Shown here: positions 1-8,435 of the stretch, in pieces
Layout: every line of letters begins with the position of its first letter
How positions within the stretch are numbered: position 1 is the first letter of the stretch
Source of the DNA: JAHEJA01 sp965657215
Lineage (GTDB): Bacteria > Pseudomonadota > Alphaproteobacteria > Rhodobacterales > Rhodobacteraceae
Length of the DNA stretch: 35,510 bases
Assembly: GCA_965657215.1 (NCBI GenBank)
Contig: CBFHNR010000026.1
Span: forward strand, 1-35,510
Reading direction: 5' to 3'
Notes under the pieces: model-generated
What the model was told of the DNA's origin: nothing
Seen by the model: only the letters and a program-made list of their open reading frames with translations
Database searches by the model: none
Program-made: the position numbers and the translations under genes

Positions 1-603
1 AAAATCATCAAAGTTATTGATGAGATTGCTTTCCAAACCAACTTGCTTGCCTTGAACGCAGCTGTTGAAGCGGCACGTGCAGGTCAACATGGTCGTGGAT
101 TTGCGGTGGTTGCGGCCGAAGTTCGTAACTTGGCGGGTCGTTCTGCAAAGGCGGCTCAGGAAACGTCTGAATTGATCGTTGGATCGTCCAAGCGTGTCGA
201 AGCTGGTGTTGAAGTGTCTAGCCAAGCTCGTGAAGCCTTTGACAAAATCGCAGATGACATTTCACAGGTGACTGATCTTGTCGGGAAAATCACGATGGCG
301 AGCGATGAGCAAGCCCGTGGTGTGACATACATCAACCGCGCCATTCAGGAAATTTCTGATGCAGCGATGACGAATGCGGTTCGTGCAGAAGAGCTCACGG
401 TTGTAGCGGATGAACTGAGCACATCGAATGACATGGTGCGTCGCCAGATTTCTCAGTTTGAACTTGGCGCAGCAGCAAACCGTAATCGCCGTCCAGCGGC
501 AAAACCGGCGGCGAAATCAGCACCGGCAAAGCAAGCGGCCTCTGAGAAGAAAACAGAAGCCTCAAAAGTGGATTATAATGAGCGGGGCTTTGGTCGTTAC
601 TAA
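1..603 (+). CDS. Methyl-accepting chemotaxis protein, C-terminal part (partial at 5' end)
   Basis: The frame is open from base 1 to a TAA at 601-603, giving the last 200 residues of a chemoreceptor. The visible part begins inside the cytoplasmic signalling hairpin. It contains the near-invariant tip motif IAFQTNLLALNAAVEAARAG followed by GRGFAVVA and EVRNLAGRSA, where receptors of this family contact CheA and CheW. A long helical return arm follows, then a low-complexity Ala/Lys/Pro tail ending in GFGRY. Such tails often act as flexible tethers in the family, but no classical NWETF-type CheR/CheB docking pentapeptide is visible. The sensory and membrane parts lie outside the window, so the ligand cannot be inferred. 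A strong terminator follows 21 bases after the stop, so this gene ends its transcription unit. Confidence 0.95.
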   Translation, partial: KIIKVIDEIAFQTNLLALNAAVEAARAGQHGRGFAVVAAEVRNLAGRSAKAAQETSELIVGSSKRVEAGVEVSSQAREAFDKIADDISQVTDLVGKITMASDEQARGVTYINRAIQEISDAAMTNAVRAEELTVVADELSTSNDMVRRQISQFELGAAANRNRRPAAKPAAKSAPAKQAASEKKTEASKVDYNERGFGRY

Positions 604-624
604 TCTATCGCTTTTGAATGACGG

Positions 625-658
625 AAGGCTGGGCAAATCACTTGCCCAGCCTTTTTTT
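625..658 (+). terminator. Intrinsic terminator of the chemoreceptor gene
   Basis: GGCTGGGCAA (627-636) pairs perfectly with TTGCCCAGCC (642-651) across a 5-base loop. Seven Ts follow at 652-658, with two As at 625-626 opposite them. This is a textbook Rho-independent terminator and separates the receptor gene from the gene starting at 691. Confidence 0.93.
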
Positions 659-690
659 GTGGGACACCCTTTGCAAAATAGGGGATAGAA

Positions 691-1618
691 ATGCGGTTAA
701 AATTAACATTGGTCTTGGCGATGCTTGGCACGCTTGTCTTGTCACCTGGTTCGGCTTGGTCAGAAGACAGCGATCGAACTTTTTTGGGCTATGGACGTTT
801 ATTTACAAATGATTTGCTTGGCGACGGGCATGATCGCTGGCAAACGGGCTCGCTACAAACAAGCCGTGTTTGGGGCCCGCGTCGCCAAGATATCGTTCCA
901 GACACCTTTGGTGACATGCTTGAGCTCCGCATTACAGGGCAGGTCGCTGCCCCTTGGGATCTTACACGGACCACGGCAGGGGATCGGCGATTTGCATCGG
1001 CGCTTACCTTTGGGGTGCATACGCATTTCAAACCCAATGATTGGCAATATAGCTTAGGTCTCCACGCGAGCGTCATTGGCAAAAAGAATGGCATCGAGGC
1101 CATGCAATCGAAAATCCATGAAGCGGTTGGTGCTGATCAATTGTCTGATTTTACCTCGTCGTCACAAATTGGAAATCAGACCGTACTTGGCTTCACTGGT
1201 GAGGCGAGCCGCCAAATTCAGCTCTCGGAGCGTGTGAATGTAACGCCATTCATTGAGGCGCGCACAGGATTAGAAGATATGATCCGTTTGGGGGGATGTC
1301 CGCATCAGCACCATTGGTCAAAAAGATTTCTATGTACGCGATGGGGTGACGGGGACATTGTATCCCACTGTCATTCATCCAGAAGAGGGCACAGCCTTGG
1401 TTATAGGGGCCGATACAGCGTGGGTTGAGGGCTCACGGTTCTTTCCAGAGAATGACTGGGCAACCCTTACTCAAGAACGCCACCGTGTCCGCCTTGGCCT
1501 CTTGCGCAAGGGCGAACGGTTCAGCGGGTTTTATGGCCTGACATGGTTGAGCCCTGAATTTGATGAACAGGGGTCCGGTCAGGTTGTCGGGTCGCTTCGG
1601 CTTGATTTTGCCTTTTGA
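691..1618 (+). pseudogene. Lipid A deacylase LpxR-family (DUF2219) outer-membrane protein, frameshifted
   Basis: LpxR-family proteins are outer-membrane beta-barrels; characterised members remove the 3'-acyloxyacyl chain of lipid A. The first frame starts at ATG 691 after a good GGGGAT ribosome site. It encodes a signal peptide (about residues 1-24, ending SAWS) and then FLGYGRLFTNDLLGDGHDRWQTG, which carries the family's Asn-Asp near the mature N-terminus. Homology runs through EARTGLEDMIRLG and is lost at a run of six Gs (1290-1295). It resumes one frame over as DVRISTIGQKDFYVRDG and continues to the family-like end GFYGLTWL...GQVVGSLRLDFAF, stopping with TGA at 1616-1618. Removing one G (or adding two bases) restores a 308-residue product, the usual family length. 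It is either a sequencing or assembly indel or a real inactivation. The first reading frame alone would stop at 1428 as a 245-residue truncated product with a nonsense tail. The family assignment rests on remembered roseobacter homologues. Confidence 0.8.
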
Positions 1619-2182
1619 TCACTGATCGATGACAGCTTGAAATACCGCGATGGCGTCAGGGCTTGCCCAGTCGGCATCGCCACGCAAACGGGCAACTTCT
1701 TCACCACTCGGTGAAATCAGGACTGTGATCGGTAACCCAAGCACGCCCATATCACGCGCGATCTGGTTCTTGGGATCTTCGAATTTTGGGAGATTGCTTG
1801 CGCCTATCTCATCCAAGAACGCAGCAATCGCTTCTGTTGAATTGCGCCCAGTAGCCAAAGTGACAACTTCAAAACTATCTCCTCCAAGGCGTGTTTGCAG
1901 GTCAGACAAGCTTGGCATTTCTTTTCGGCAGGGCGGGCACCAAGTAGCCCAAAAATTTAAGAGTACATATTTGCCAGAATAATCAGCAAGGAAAACAGAC
2001 GCGCCGTTTTCATCAATAAGAGCTTGTTTCGAGACTGCTTTTGGCTCGGAATGAAAATTAAGTTTTTTCATATCTCCAGATAACAATGGAGTAATATCCG
2101 CATATGTTGAATTTTGCGCAAATGCAGTATTTGCACCCAGTGCAAAGGCCGTATAAAGAGCCAAAGTTAAGATACGACGCAT
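1619..2182 (-). CDS. TlpA-like thiol:disulfide oxidoreductase (periplasmic thioredoxin)
   Basis: The product is a 187-residue exported thioredoxin-fold protein. A signal peptide (about 1-22, ending NTAFA) is followed by a TlpA/AhpC-type domain. The redox motif WCPPC carries Cys82 and Cys85, in the typical context NFWATWCPPCRKEMPSL. A cis-proline loop appears as GLPITVLI. Relatives reduce periplasmic disulfides, often for cytochrome c maturation, but the actual partner cannot be told here. I chose ATG at 2182 because GAGG (2187-2190) lies just upstream and the signal peptide then starts cleanly; longer versions would run into argH. The stop abuts the lpxR stop (convergent, no gap). The start is only 22 bp from the divergent argH start, so its promoter must lie within the argH coding region. 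Confidence 0.9.
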   Translation of the reverse strand: MRRILTLALYTAFALGANTAFAQNSTYADITPLLSGDMKKLNFHSEPKAVSKQALIDENGASVFLADYSGKYVLLNFWATWCPPCRKEMPSLSDLQTRLGGDSFEVVTLATGRNSTEAIAAFLDEIGASNLPKFEDPKNQIARDMGVLGLPITVLISPSGEEVARLRGDADWASPDAIAVFQAVIDQ

Positions 2183-2204
2183 AATTCCTCCGAAAGGTAA
2201 AGCT

Positions 2205-3770
2205 ATGTCAAACAAATCCTCGAACCAAATGTGGGGTGGCCGTTTCGCTGCGGGTCCCGATGCAATTATGGAAGCAATCAATGCTTCTATCGGATTTGAC
2301 AAGCGTATGGCCAAACAGGACATCGATGGATCAAGGGCTCATGCAGCCATGTTGGCCGAACAAGGTATCATAACAGATAGCGATGCAAAGGCCATTCGTG
2401 AAGGCTTGCTCACGGTATTGTCAGAAATTGACGGCGGAAATTTTGAATTTTCAACGGCGCTTGAGGATATTCACATGAATGTCGAAGCGCGTCTCAAGGA
2501 AATAGTTGGCGAACCTGCTGGACGTTTGCATACTGCACGGTCTCGGAATGATCAGGTGGCCACTGATTTCAAACTCTGGGTGCGCGATCAATTCGACTCC
2601 TTTGAACAGGGATTGCTTGCCCTCATCACAGCCTTTGTCGATCAGGCCGAAGCAGGCGCCGATTGGGTGATGCCTGGATTTACCCATTTGCAAACGGCTC
2701 AGCCCGTCACCTGGGGACATCACATGATGGCCTATGTGGAAATGTTTGGGCGTGATCTTAGCCGTGTGCGCGACGCACGTGAACGCATGAATGAATGTCC
2801 CCTTGGGGCGGCGGCCCTTGCGGGGACATCGTTTCCAATAAACCGTCATATGACAGCGGCGGCCTTGGGGTTTGCGCGGCCCTCTGCGAATTCATTGGAT
2901 GCGGTGAGTGATCGTGACTTTGCCTTGGAATTTTTGAGCGTGGCATCAATTTGTGCGATGCATCTAAGCCGGTTCGCCGAGGAATTGGTGATTTGGTCAT
3001 CCGCTCAGTTCCGCTTTGTGACCTTGTCTGATCGGTTCTCGACGGGTTCTTCGATCATGCCACAAAAGAAAAACCCAGATGCAGCCGAACTAATCCGTGC
3101 CAAGATTGGGCGCATCTTTGGGGCCAATGTTGCCTTGATGACGGTGATGAAGGGGCTTCCTTTGGCTTATTCTAAGGATATGNNNNNNNNNNNNNNNNNN
3201 NNNNNNNNNNNNNNNNNNNNNNNNNNNNNNNNNNNNNNNNNNNNNNNNNNNNNNNNNNNNNNNNNNNNNNNNNNNNNNNNAATTGGGCGCATCTTTGGGG
3301 CCAATGTTGCCTTGATGACGGTGATGAAGGGGCTTCCTTTGGCTTATTCTAAGGATATGCAAGAAGACAAAGAACAAGTCTTTGATGCAGCGGATAACTT
3401 AATGATCGCTTTGGCCGCTATGGAAGGCATGGTCAAAGACATGACCGCGAACCAAGATGCGCTTTCCGCGGCGGCGGGCTCAGGGTTTTCAACAGCGACA
3501 GATTTGGCCGATTGGTTGGTGCGTGCATTGAACATGCCGTTCCGTGATGCACATCATGTCACAGGGTCACTGGTTGCAATGGCCGAGGCAAAGGGGTGCG
3601 ATTTACCCGATTTGACGCTTGAGGATATGCAATCTGTTCATGCAGAGATCACAGAGGATGTTTACACGGTGTTGACGGTGCAGAACTCTGTGGCCTCACG
3701 CATGTCTTATGGTGGCACGGCACCTGCACAAGTCTTGGTTCAAGTTCAAATGTGGAGAGACCGACTATGA
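2205..3770 (+). CDS. argH: Argininosuccinate lyase (interrupted by an assembly gap)
   Basis: ArgH splits argininosuccinate into arginine and fumarate, the last step of arginine synthesis, as a cytoplasmic homotetramer of the fumarase/aspartase superfamily. The superfamily signature GSSIMPQKKNPD with its catalytic Ser loop is at about residues 280-292. TARSRNDQVATD and the TxxQ/AQPVTWGHH regions are also intact. The start is ATG 2205, preceded by AAAGG at 2193-2197. Ns fill 3183-3280, and the 78 bases before the gap are repeated exactly after it. Removing the gap and one copy (177 bases, a multiple of three) gives 462 residues, the normal ArgH length, so the gene is probably intact in the organism. 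The ATGA overlap with the next small ORF suggests translational coupling. Confidence 0.96.
   Translation: MSNKSSNQMWGGRFAAGPDAIMEAINASIGFDKRMAKQDIDGSRAHAAMLAEQGIITDSDAKAIREGLLTVLSEIDGGNFEFSTALEDIHMNVEARLKEIVGEPAGRLHTARSRNDQVATDFKLWVRDQFDSFEQGLLALITAFVDQAEAGADWVMPGFTHLQTAQPVTWGHHMMAYVEMFGRDLSRVRDARERMNECPLGAAALAGTSFPINRHMTAAALGFARPSANSLDAVSDRDFALEFLSVASICAMHLSRFAEELVIWSSAQFRFVTLSDRFSTGSSIMPQKKNPDAAELIRAKIGRIFGANVALMTVMKGLPLAYSKDMXXXXXXXXXXXXXXXXXXXXXXXXXXXXXXXXXIGRIFGANVALMTVMKGLPLAYSKDMQEDKEQVFDAADNLMIALAAMEGMVKDMTANQDALSAAAGSGFSTATDLADWLVRALNMPFRDAHHVTGSLVAMAEAKGCDLPDLTLEDMQSVHAEITEDVYTVLTVQNSVASRMSYGGTAPAQVLVQVQMWRDRL
3105..3359. repeat. 78-bp exact direct repeat flanking a 98-N gap (assembly artefact)
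   Basis: Bases 3105-3182 and 3282-3359 are identical (78 bp, both ending GGATATG), with 98 Ns at 3183-3280 and one extra base between them. The repeat lies inside a conserved enzyme and encodes the same peptide twice. The natural explanation is two contigs whose overlapping ends were scaffolded with Ns instead of being merged. Confidence 0.92.
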
Positions 3771-3862
3771 TACGCGGATTTGTCATTCTCTTGATGTGCG
3801 CCTTGCCACTTTCTGCTTGCGGGGTGGATGGTCCACCCCAAGCGCCAACTTATAAAAACTAA
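3767..3862 (+). CDS. lptM: Small LptM-like lipoprotein
   Basis: This 31-residue ORF lies between argH and lysA. It has a hydrophobic signal sequence, a lipobox LSAC with the lipidated Cys at residue 18, and a mature part of only 14 residues (CGVDGPPQAPTYKN). The C-G-x-x-G-P pattern right after the lipobox resembles LptM (YifL), a lipoprotein that in E. coli promotes correct disulfide maturation of the LptD/LptE LPS translocon. Its ATG overlaps the argH TGA (ATGA), so it is probably translated by coupling. It lies 20 bp before lysA; small lipoproteins of this type are commonly found beside lysA in proteobacteria. At this length the family call rests on position and a few residues. Confidence 0.75.
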   Translation: MIRGFVILLMCALPLSACGVDGPPQAPTYKN

Positions 3863-3882
3863 AGAAATGAACAGGGTGTTTC

Positions 3883-5148
3883 ATGGACCACTTTACGTAT
3901 AAAGATGGCATATTGCATGCCGAAGACGTGTCGATCACGGATATTGCGGCACAGGTTGGGACACCGTTCTATGTGTATTCAACTGCCACATTAGAGCGCC
4001 ATTTTCAACTATTTGATGCAGCCCTTGACGGTGTTGATCATCTCGTGTGCTACGCAATGAAAGCCGCCTCTAATCAAGCGATCCTGAAAACCTTGGCCCG
4101 TTTGGGTGCGGGGATGGATGTTGTGTCTGGTGGGGAATACTTACGTGCTAAGGCAGCAGGCGTCCCTGGCGATCGCATTGTCTTTTCTGGCGTCGGGAAA
4201 ACGCGGGATGAAATGACGATGGCGTTAGAGGGTGGTATTCGTCAATTCAACGTTGAATCAGAGCCAGAAATGGAAGTCCTGAATGATGTCGCTTTGGAAT
4301 TGGGGGTGATTGCGCCCATTACAATTCGTGTAAATCCTGATGTGGACGCCAAAACGCACGCCAAAATTGCAACCGGAAAATCAGAGAATAAATTCGGTAT
4401 CCCTATTTCGCGCGCGCGTGAAATTTATGCATGGGCCAAAACGCTCAAAGGGTTGGATGTTGTCGGCATTGATGTGCATATCGGGAGCCAACTCACAGAC
4501 CTTGCTCCGTTTGAATTGGCCTATCAAAAGGTTGCTGAATTAACCAAAACCCTCAGAGAAGATGGCCATGACATTCGCCGCCTTGATTTGGGCGGAGGCT
4601 TGGGCATTCCGTATGAAAAGACCAATGAAACCCCACCATCCCCAACGGATTACGGAGCGATGGTTAAACGGGTCTTGGGGGATTTGGGCTGTGAAATCGA
4701 AATCGAACCGGGCCGTTTGATTGCGGGGAATGCAGGTTTGCTTGTGTCATCCGTGATTTATGTCAAAGAGGGCGAAGATCGCAAATTCTTGATCCTAGAT
4801 TCAGCGATGAACGATTTGATCCGTCCTGCGATGTATGACGCCTATCACGATATCGTCCCCGTGGCTGAGCCTGCTGTGGCAAGCGACAAAGAACCCTATG
4901 ATGTGGTCGGTCCCGTGTGTGAAAGCGGGGATACGTTTGCCAAGGGACGCGAGTTGGTGTCTCAATCTGCAGGTGACATGGTCGCGTTTCGCTCAGCAGG
5001 GGCTTATGGTGCCGTTATGTCGAGCGAATACAACACCCGCCCTATGATCCCAGAAGTTTTGGTGAACAAAAATCAATTTGCGGTTATCCGCGCAAGACCA
5101 AGCTTTGACGAAATGATAAATCGCGATACCATCCCTTCATGGCTATAA
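3883..5148 (+). CDS. lysA: Diaminopimelate decarboxylase
   Basis: LysA converts meso-diaminopimelate to lysine plus CO2 using PLP, the last step of lysine synthesis. The 421-residue product has the fold-type III PLP decarboxylase layout. The PLP-binding Lys60 is in YAMKAASNQ within the N-terminal TIM barrel. HIGSQ and GGGLGIPY lie in the barrel, and EPGRLIAGNAG in the phosphate-binding region. CESGDTFAKGREL (Cys near residue 346) is the active-site motif supplied across the dimer interface, and AGAYG lies near the C-terminus. The length is typical. It is preceded by lptM and is probably co-transcribed with argH. Confidence 0.97.
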   Translation: MDHFTYKDGILHAEDVSITDIAAQVGTPFYVYSTATLERHFQLFDAALDGVDHLVCYAMKAASNQAILKTLARLGAGMDVVSGGEYLRAKAAGVPGDRIVFSGVGKTRDEMTMALEGGIRQFNVESEPEMEVLNDVALELGVIAPITIRVNPDVDAKTHAKIATGKSENKFGIPISRAREIYAWAKTLKGLDVVGIDVHIGSQLTDLAPFELAYQKVAELTKTLREDGHDIRRLDLGGGLGIPYEKTNETPPSPTDYGAMVKRVLGDLGCEIEIEPGRLIAGNAGLLVSSVIYVKEGEDRKFLILDSAMNDLIRPAMYDAYHDIVPVAEPAVASDKEPYDVVGPVCESGDTFAKGRELVSQSAGDMVAFRSAGAYGAVMSSEYNTRPMIPEVLVNKNQFAVIRARPSFDEMINRDTIPSWL

Positions 5149-5186
5149 TGCCCATGTAAGGGAGAGGTTTCCTGAAACTCGACACT

Positions 5187-7580
5187 TTGTATGACACACT
5201 GCCGCGTTTGCGCCGCGTAATTTGGCTCACATATGGCATGCTTTGGTTGGAACGTGCATGGCGCGCGTTTTGGCCTTTGGCGTCGTGGTGCCTGTTGTGT
5301 TTGGGTTTGAGTTTTATCCTTTCTGATAGGCCTCCCGTTGCTATTGCGCTGGGCGTTGGCGTTGCGATTGCTTTGCTTGGCCTTGGTTTGTATCGACTAA
5401 ACCGTCCAACTCTGCCAGAGGCCATAGAGCGCGTTGATCGTCCATTGAAGGGGCGGCCGCTTTATTCTCTGATGGATCAGAGCGTATTGGGCGATGCGGA
5501 TCTGTGGCAAATGCAGCAATCCCGCCTACAGGTGATTGCTTCGGGCGCAAGGGTTCATTGGGGCCATTTTCAAATTGCCAAACTAGACCCCTTTGGCTTG
5601 CGGCTAATAGCGCTCTTGGTGTGTTTGGTAGGTCTCTTGTTTGGCACGTCGCCCGCTTCTTTGGGAGGGCGTGTTGCGGCGCAAAATGTGGCAGATGGGG
5701 GAATTGGGCCAACGTGGGAAGGGTGGATCATACCGCCAGACTTTACGGGCAGGCCAACGATCTATTTGGCGGATGTGGTAGATCAACCTAATTTACAAGT
5801 CTTTCAATCAAGCGTTATAGAATTGCGCTCGTATGGGCCAGAAGCGGATTGGGTGGATCAAACTCTAAGTGAGACGAACCCGCCTTCAGGTGCCATTCAG
5901 CGCATCTCTGTTGACCAAGATGGGCGTCTTTCCATCACTGCGGCACCTGAAAAAACATGGAATATTCTCCTAGAGCAAGACCAACCCCCAAGCGTCGAAC
6001 TCACCAGTGAGTTTAGTGTTGAATTTTTCGGCACTTCCACGCTGTCTTATGCAGCGCAAGATGATTTTGGGATCACCAAAGGCAGGTTGTTGATCACACT
6101 GGACGACCCCCTCTTGGATCGGCGGTTTGGCCTAGTGCCAGAGTATCAAGGTGAAAAGACATTGATTGAGGCAATCTCACTGCCAGTCGGTGCGCGCAAA
6201 ACAGACATCAAAGACGTCATTAGCCAAGATTTCTCTCAATCAGTGTTTGCCCATCTCCCTGTTAGGGTTGTTCTTGAGGTCCAAGATAGTGCAGGGGGCA
6301 TTGGAACGTCTGATCCGTTTTTTACGCGTCTACCTGCACGTAAATTCTTTGATCCTCTCGCGAAGAGCCTCATCGAAATCAGGCGTGATCTCCTCTGGTC
6401 CAGTGCCAACGACACACGTGCCTTGCGTGTGATGCGCGCAATTTTGTATCAACCCCAGTCGGAATTTCGTCGAGAAACGCATTACCTCTTGTTACGCAAT
6501 ATAGCGGATCGTTGGGACACCGCTCTGATGATGACAGGCACGGATCAGTCCCGTGACACAATAGCCGCCGATCTATGGGATCTCGCGATAGCTATTGAGG
6601 AAGGCGACGTAGATGATGCTTTGGAGCGTATGCGCGAGGCTCAAGAGCGGTTGAGCGAGGCGATCAAAAATGGCGCAACGCCAGAGGAAATCGAAAAGCT
6701 GATGCAAGACCTTAAGGCGGCCAATGACAATTATTTGCGCCAACAACGTCAGCAAGCAGAGCGCGATTTTGCAGAGATGACGCCAGAAGAGCGTTCTTTG
6801 ATGAGCGAAAATGAAACGCTGACGATGAATGCAGATGATTTGCAAGCGATGATGGACCGTATCCAAGAGCTCATGGAAAACGGTCAAATGGCAGAAGCCT
6901 TGCAAGCCCTGCAAGAATATCAAGAGATGATTGAAAACATGCAGACCGCCCAATCTGAAAGCGGCGGCGAAGGCGGCAATCCTGCGGAAACAATGGATGA
7001 TTTGGCCAATACCTTGCGGGAACAACAAGAGTTGTCAGATCAATCCTTTGATCAGCTCCAAGATCAGTTTAATGGCCAAGAGGGCAGTGGATCACCAGAA
7101 GGTTTGGCAGATCGTCAATCCGACTTACAAGATCAGCTTGAGGCACAACGGGGGCGTGCGCCACAATTAGATGGCAAAGCGGCACGGGATGCCCAAAAAG
7201 CTTTGCGTGATGCGCAAGAGGCCATGAGACAGGCTGAAGAGGCCTTGCGCGACGGTGAATTCGATGATGCTTTGGATCAACAATCCCAAGCGATGGATTC
7301 CCTGCGTGAAGGGATCAAGAATTTTGATCAAGCGATGGCCGAAAATTCAGAGGATGCAGACGGCGAAAACCAAGAAAACGCAGGAGGACAGCGATCCGAT
7401 CCCTTAGGCCGCTCACAAGGCGAAAATGGTCAAAACGGGGTGTCAGATAACCAAGTTGGATCAGCTGAGAGCGATAAAAAGAAATCCGAAATCATCAACG
7501 AAATCCGCCGTCGTTCTGGCGAATTAGAGCGATCCGCGAAAGAGCGTGATTATTTGAAACGCTTGCTGGATCGGTTCTAA
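5187..7580 (+). CDS. TIGR02302 family membrane protein
   Basis: The product is about 797 residues and matches the alphaproteobacterial TIGR02302 family, whose function is unknown. Two hydrophobic segments lie near residues 30-70 and a third near 135-155. A beta-rich middle region follows (PPDFTGRPTIYL, AQDDFGI). From about residue 460 comes a long, acidic, Gln-rich helical region full of QAMMDRIQELMENGQ-like heptads. The C-terminus ends in ELERSAKERDYLKRLLDRF, which is characteristic of the family. The start is uncertain. The first usual codon is TTG at 5187, but the only good ribosome site (GGGAGAGG, 5160-5167) is spaced for CTG at 5172, which is in frame and would add five residues. The gene lies 38 bp after lysA on the same strand and converges with the zinc-ribbon gene with one base between stops. 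Confidence 0.85.
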   Translation: MYDTLPRLRRVIWLTYGMLWLERAWRAFWPLASWCLLCLGLSFILSDRPPVAIALGVGVAIALLGLGLYRLNRPTLPEAIERVDRPLKGRPLYSLMDQSVLGDADLWQMQQSRLQVIASGARVHWGHFQIAKLDPFGLRLIALLVCLVGLLFGTSPASLGGRVAAQNVADGGIGPTWEGWIIPPDFTGRPTIYLADVVDQPNLQVFQSSVIELRSYGPEADWVDQTLSETNPPSGAIQRISVDQDGRLSITAAPEKTWNILLEQDQPPSVELTSEFSVEFFGTSTLSYAAQDDFGITKGRLLITLDDPLLDRRFGLVPEYQGEKTLIEAISLPVGARKTDIKDVISQDFSQSVFAHLPVRVVLEVQDSAGGIGTSDPFFTRLPARKFFDPLAKSLIEIRRDLLWSSANDTRALRVMRAILYQPQSEFRRETHYLLLRNIADRWDTALMMTGTDQSRDTIAADLWDLAIAIEEGDVDDALERMREAQERLSEAIKNGATPEEIEKLMQDLKAANDNYLRQQRQQAERDFAEMTPEERSLMSENETLTMNADDLQAMMDRIQELMENGQMAEALQALQEYQEMIENMQTAQSESGGEGGNPAETMDDLANTLREQQELSDQSFDQLQDQFNGQEGSGSPEGLADRQSDLQDQLEAQRGRAPQLDGKAARDAQKALRDAQEAMRQAEEALRDGEFDDALDQQSQAMDSLREGIKNFDQAMAENSEDADGENQENAGGQRSDPLGRSQGENGQNGVSDNQVGSAESDKKKSEIINEIRRRSGELERSAKERDYLKRLLDRF

Positions 7581-7581
7581 G

Positions 7582-8394
7582 CTATGAGGCCTGCCGCGCT
7601 TTGGTGGCTTGGGTCTCTAACCATGTGATCGATTGCGAGGCAACCTGATCTAACCAAGCGCGGGCCATATCGATTTGGCTCACATATTGATCCATATAGG
7701 GCTGTACCTGCGGGATCATCTGGGAAATATCTGCGGCATAAATATAGGCTGCAGCCGCCGCCGCAACCAAAGCCAAACCAAAGACAAATCCGCGAAAGCG
7801 ACGTGGCTTTTGGGTGACGGGGGCCAGTTTCGTTTCATAGGATCGATGGTCCGCCCTGTTGCGCGATGTGCTCAGCGTCGAATTTATTTCTTCGATGTCA
7901 GGGAGCAATTCGCTCCGCTTCATCGGGGCCTCTTTGAGCCCCTGTTTATAAAGCGTCTCTAGCTCGTCTAAATCGCTGCTTGTCTCGGTGCGAGGTTCAG
8001 GAGGGGGCGCTGGAGTGGCGTCAGTCGCAAAATTATCCTCTAGGCCTAAATCAGGCTGGCTTTCTAATGCGCCGCCCTTTCGCGCACTCATTTCTCTGGC
8101 AACTTCTTCTTTGAGGACTTCTGCCAGTTGAGGATCGATTTGTGATTTCTTTGGCGCTGGGCGTGAGGGCTCTGGCAGCGGATCATTGAGCGCCGCCATA
8201 AGATCATCATCTTCGTTGGTCTCAGCGATGGGCTCGACAGGGTCCTGAATTGGCGCAGGTTGCACGAGCATGCTGGGGTGCGCTTCGAACCAAGTGTGCC
8301 CACAAGACGAGCATTCAACATCCCGCCCATTTTTCGGGATGACGTTTTCTGGCACCTCATAACGTGCGTTACAATTTGGACAAATTAACCGCAT
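7582..8394 (-). CDS. Membrane-anchored zinc-ribbon (MJ0042-type) protein
   Basis: This 270-residue protein starts with an MJ0042-type zinc ribbon: CPNC (Cys5, Cys8) and CSSC (Cys28, Cys31) around a short beta hairpin, a fold often seen at the N-terminus of prokaryotic regulatory or scaffold proteins. A long low-complexity region rich in Pro, Glu and Asp follows. One membrane helix, rich in Ala, lies near residues 200-222, and the C-terminal segment of about 45 residues probably faces the periplasm. It is divergent from ftsEX, an arrangement I associate with Rhodobacterales, but no function is established that I know of. No strong Shine-Dalgarno sequence is seen before ATG 8394; the nearest candidate, GAGG, is rather far away. 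Confidence 0.82.
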   Translation of the reverse strand: MRLICPNCNARYEVPENVIPKNGRDVECSSCGHTWFEAHPSMLVQPAPIQDPVEPIAETNEDDDLMAALNDPLPEPSRPAPKKSQIDPQLAEVLKEEVAREMSARKGGALESQPDLGLEDNFATDATPAPPPEPRTETSSDLDELETLYKQGLKEAPMKRSELLPDIEEINSTLSTSRNRADHRSYETKLAPVTQKPRRFRGFVFGLALVAAAAAAYIYAADISQMIPQVQPYMDQYVSQIDMARAWLDQVASQSITWLETQATKARQAS

Positions 8395-8435
8395 GGATAC
8401 TACTGGCCTCGATTACGCCTTGGAATTACACTTCG

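Noticed and set aside
1346..1618. Separate 90-residue protein starting at GTG 1346
   Set aside because: Its sequence continues the LpxR-family homology directly from the frame that ends in noise at 1428; it is the C-terminal part of one frameshifted gene.
3105..3359. Genuine tandem duplication inside ArgH
   Set aside because: The copies are identical to the base and border an N-run, and removing one gives the normal protein length, so contig-end overlap is far more likely.
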